A stretch of 9,590 bases of DNA from Bacillota bacterium (lineage in GTDB: Bacteria > Bacillota > Clostridia > Acetivibrionales > DSM-2933): the NCBI GenBank assembly GCA_023441845.1, contig JAEZNF010000147.1, positions 1-9,590 of the forward strand, read 5' to 3'. Of this stretch, positions 7,567-9,590 are shown in pieces. The position numbers were made by a program, and so were the translations under genes. The stretch's first letter is position 1; each line of letters opens with the position of its first letter. Below the pieces are notes generated by a model. That model was given only the letters and a program-made list of their open reading frames with translations. It did no database searches and had not been told where the DNA came from.

Positions 7567-7574
7567 CCTCCTTT
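7567..7574 (-). promoter_or_regulatory. Strong ribosome binding site of the helicase gene
   Basis: AAAGGAGG lies 6 bases before the ATG at 7558-7560. It starts only about 8 bases after the -10 box, so it would form nearly the whole untranslated leader. Confidence 0.85.
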
Positions 7575-7581
7575 CCGATAT

Positions 7582-7609
7582 ATTATACCATTTTAGGGGG
7601 AACAGTAAA
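7582..7609 (-). promoter_or_regulatory. Sigma-A-type promoter of the helicase-nuclease-recJ operon
   Basis: The minus strand carries TTTACT (7604-7609, 4 of 6 to TTGACA), a 16-base spacer and a perfect TATAAT (7582-7587). A TGG directly before the -10 gives an extended -10 element (TGN). The start of transcription would fall near 7574-7576, about 15 bases before the ATG. A weak dyad AACA-N7-TGTT (7601-7615) overlaps the -35 and could be an operator, but it matches no site I know. Confidence 0.65.
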
Positions 7610-7655
7610 ATTGTTTTAAGAGCCGAAGCAAACGCTCATTACCAGAAATGGCCCT

Positions 7656-7694
7656 AAATAAAAAAGTCCACAGCCTCTGAAACCGTGAACTTTT
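7656..7694 (-). terminator. Intrinsic terminator of the ABC permease gene
   Basis: On the minus strand AAAAGTTCAC pairs with GTGGACTTTT, including one G-U pair, and can be extended by two more pairs around a 9-base loop. The tail TTTTTTATTT follows. On the plus strand the same stem has a C-A mismatch and only a short T-run. It therefore works mainly for the permease transcript and insulates the helicase promoter 47 bases further on. Confidence 0.85.
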
Positions 7695-7760
7695 AATTAT
7701 TCATATATTTTCAATCATTTTCAGGAATTAATCCGATTAAAATGTTTAAAGACATGTAGC

Positions 7761-9590
7761 TTATGCTCTGCTTTTTAAAACAATTCTTTTGCTGCTGAAG
7801 TAGGTTGAAAGGAAGTACGCACCGTAAACAACAGCAATAAGGACTGCTGTAACAACTATATTACCTACTATGTTAACCTCTCCCAAATCGTTTATCATAT
7901 CACTGGCCACTTTGATTCCAACGACGGAATGTATACAGGATAAAGCAAGCGGCAGCATGAAGTATATTGCTATCTGCTTAAATAATGCACTGTTAATGAG
8001 CCTGTCGTCCGCACCGATTTTTCTCAATATATCGTACCTGCGCCTGTTGTCCGTCGCCTCCGAAAGCTGCTGCAAAGCCAGCACTGCGGCACTAGTCATA
8101 AGGAATATTATTCCCAGGTATATTCCTACAAAGGATATTATGGCCTTTGAACCGGCCGCAACAGCTCTAACCATTTCCTTTGTGGCGCCTGTTATTTTAA
8201 TCTCCTCTTTTTTATCCTTGTGCCTGTCTGTAAATTCATACAAATCGGACTCAAGCTTTTCCCTCATGTTTTTTCTGTCTCCCTTGCAGTTTAATGAGAG
8301 CATTGTTTGATATACTCGGCTCCCCGCAGCCAGCTTATCAGGCACTACAAGTGCAATCATAATACCGCTTGAAGGGCTTGTTAGAACCCCATCCGTCAAA
8401 AGCCCGGGATATGTCCCATAGTCTTTTCCTGAAAGCGTAACAGGGTATTTCATACCGATAAATTCCAAAAGTGCTTTTTTTAAATCTGGTGTTGCTTCCG
8501 CATAATCGGAATATACCGCAACCTGATTTTCGGAAAGCGTTACCTCTTCTTTTCCCTGAAGGCTCATAAGCTTGTTGTAATCCGAAAGCCTTATAAAATA
8601 GAGTGGTGCATCCATAATGTACATACGCGTATCTTTAGGTAAATATTTTTCTACTTTCCCTAATACTTTCCTCTTTGTAAGTTCCTCTTTCGAATACTTA
8701 TACAATGAGAATTCCACAGGCTTGTCGGTATAGTCATAAAGGTTTAATCCGTACTTCTTAAACGTAAGCACTATGCTTTCTTCGCCATTAACCTGGAAGG
8801 AAGCGTCATAGGGCGTACTGTACTCATAGCCTTTATTTAATGCGCTGTTTATACCCATACCGGTTGAAAGTATACCTATTGTAAGAAAGAGCATAAGGCA
8901 TATCAGGGATATAGATATATATGCTGTGTTTACCCTTGAATTTATCTGCCTTATGATAAACATGTTTAGGCCTTTTAAGTATAACTTTTTATTGGTTTGA
9001 ACAAGCTTCAGGAAAAATCCCGACAATGATGCAAAGAAAAGGAATGTTCCGACAGCACCTAAAATCACTTCAATCAAAAGTTTTCTGTCAAACTGCATGA
9101 TACCGTTTTTGATAACCATTCCATAAGCTGTCCCTATAAAAGCTATGGACAGGACAAAGAGGATTACCGTAACTATTGGGTTTTTTAGCCTTTGCTTTTC
9201 ATTCTGCCTGTCTGCGTTAATCAGATTGATCAGCTTGTACTTGGAAATTGAAATTGTGCTTGCGGCCATTACAACCAGAAATATTATGCCGAAGTAGATA
9301 ATTGTCTTTACAAATGCCTCCGGTGAAAATATAAATCTGTACCCCGTCATGTCGGCTTCAAAAAGCTTTGCAGTAATTACCGAAAGACCCTGTGATAAAA
9401 AAACACCTGCCAGAAGGCCTGCCCCAAGAGACAGTACTCCTATTATAAAGGTTTCCACAACCAGCAGCTTTACCACCTTCCTCTTTTCCATCCCAAGGGT
9501 CATGTAAATGCCAATCTCCTTCTTTCTTCTTCTTACAAGGAAATTGTTTGCATACACAATTAAAAATCCCAGTATGACCGACACAAATAC
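7761..9590 (-). CDS. BceB/FtsX-type ABC transporter permease (N-terminus outside window)
   Basis: The frame is open through the right edge. The GTG at 9582-9584 is probably internal, because the start, the first membrane helix and some tens of residues are missing. Residues here count from that GTG. The layout is that of BceB/VraG/YxdM permeases: membrane segments at about 1-17, 38-66, 92-114, 136-157, 170-195 and 220-245, a large extracellular domain at about 246-478, then segments at about 480-505, 534-560 and 571-596. Two FtsX-type cytoplasmic loops carry RRRKKEIGIYMTLGM (18-32) and RRRYDILRKIGA (514-525). Such permeases work with an ABC ATPase and usually a two-component system to sense and resist peptide antibiotics; the external domain is the likely sensor. 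The partner genes would be expected beyond 9590. The target compound cannot be predicted. The gene ends at TAA (7761-7763), 66 bases before its terminator, and is separate from the helicase operon. Confidence 0.9.
   Translation of the reverse strand, partial: VFVSVILGFLIVYANNFLVRRRKKEIGIYMTLGMEKRKVVKLLVVETFIIGVLSLGAGLLAGVFLSQGLSVITAKLFEADMTGYRFIFSPEAFVKTIIYFGIIFLVVMAASTISISKYKLINLINADRQNEKQRLKNPIVTVILFVLSIAFIGTAYGMVIKNGIMQFDRKLLIEVILGAVGTFLFFASLSGFFLKLVQTNKKLYLKGLNMFIIRQINSRVNTAYISISLICLMLFLTIGILSTGMGINSALNKGYEYSTPYDASFQVNGEESIVLTFKKYGLNLYDYTDKPVEFSLYKYSKEELTKRKVLGKVEKYLPKDTRMYIMDAPLYFIRLSDYNKLMSLQGKEEVTLSENQVAVYSDYAEATPDLKKALLEFIGMKYPVTLSGKDYGTYPGLLTDGVLTSPSSGIMIALVVPDKLAAGSRVYQTMLSLNCKGDRKNMREKLESDLYEFTDRHKDKKEEIKITGATKEMVRAVAAGSKAIISFVGIYLGIIFLMTSAAVLALQQLSEATDNRRRYDILRKIGADDRLINSALFKQIAIYFMLPLALSCIHSVVGIKVASDMINDLGEVNIVGNIVVTAVLIAVVYGAYFLSTYFSSKRIVLKSRA

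Noticed and set aside
7601..7615. Possible LexA/DinR operator at the helicase promoter
   Set aside because: The dyad is AACA-N7-TGTT. The Gram-positive SOS box needs CGAAC-N4-GTTCG, and neither spacing nor outer bases fit.
7610..7655. GAGC-N10-GCTC inverted repeat as a terminator or riboswitch
   Set aside because: Only four base pairs, no U-tract, and not part of the downstream leader.
7870..8310. 146-codon plus-strand frame opposite the permease
   Set aside because: Antisense to the external domain and last membrane segments of the permease; composition mirrors the opposite strand and no ribosome site precedes it.
9582..9590. GTG at 9582-9584 as the true start of the permease
   Set aside because: The frame continues to the edge and the GTG lies inside a membrane segment that is the second one in BceB-type permeases.

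Overview
The window looks like chromosome from a low-GC, Gram-positive clostridium. A Thr/Pro-rich linker of the kind common in surface proteins of cellulolytic clostridia (Acetivibrio/Ruminiclostridium type), strong AAGGAGG-type ribosome sites, A/T-rich intergenic DNA and Firmicutes-type RecJ and BceB-like proteins all point that way. The genus is an inference. Six protein genes are visible, two of them cut by the window edges. I see no RNA gene, insertion sequence, phage gene, CRISPR array or origin.

Layout. At the left edge, on the plus strand, is the C-terminal part of a von Willebrand factor A (vWA)-like protein whose metal-binding loops look degenerate, followed by a T/P-rich linker and an unassigned beta-rich domain. 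It converges on a minus-strand lipid kinase (DagK/YegS/BmrU family), and the two share a perfect 12-bp hairpin terminator at 1101-1131. The rest is on the minus strand. Read in the direction of transcription from 7560 down, it contains a UvrD-like superfamily 1 (SF1) helicase, a PD-(D/E)XK nuclease with four cysteines placed as in the AddB iron-sulfur nuclease, and a RecJ single-strand exonuclease. The helicase and nuclease genes overlap in ATGA. The nuclease stop codon lies inside the recJ ribosome site. These three genes are therefore a tight operon with a good promoter (TTTACT-N16-TATAAT with extended -10) just upstream of the helicase. At the right edge is most of a BceB/FtsX-type ABC permease, which has its own terminator at 7656-7694.

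How the genes may work together. The operon combines DNA unwinding (helicase), Fe-S nuclease cleavage and 5'-3' single-strand digestion (RecJ). This suggests a compact DNA-end processing or recombinational repair machine, in effect an AddAB-like activity split over small separate proteins and joined to RecJ. This module is the most interesting part of the window. The lipid kinase lies 108 bp downstream without an obvious terminator between, so some read-through is possible, but a functional link is not evident. The permease belongs to a separate unit, probably antimicrobial-peptide sensing or resistance, whose ATPase would be expected beyond the right edge.
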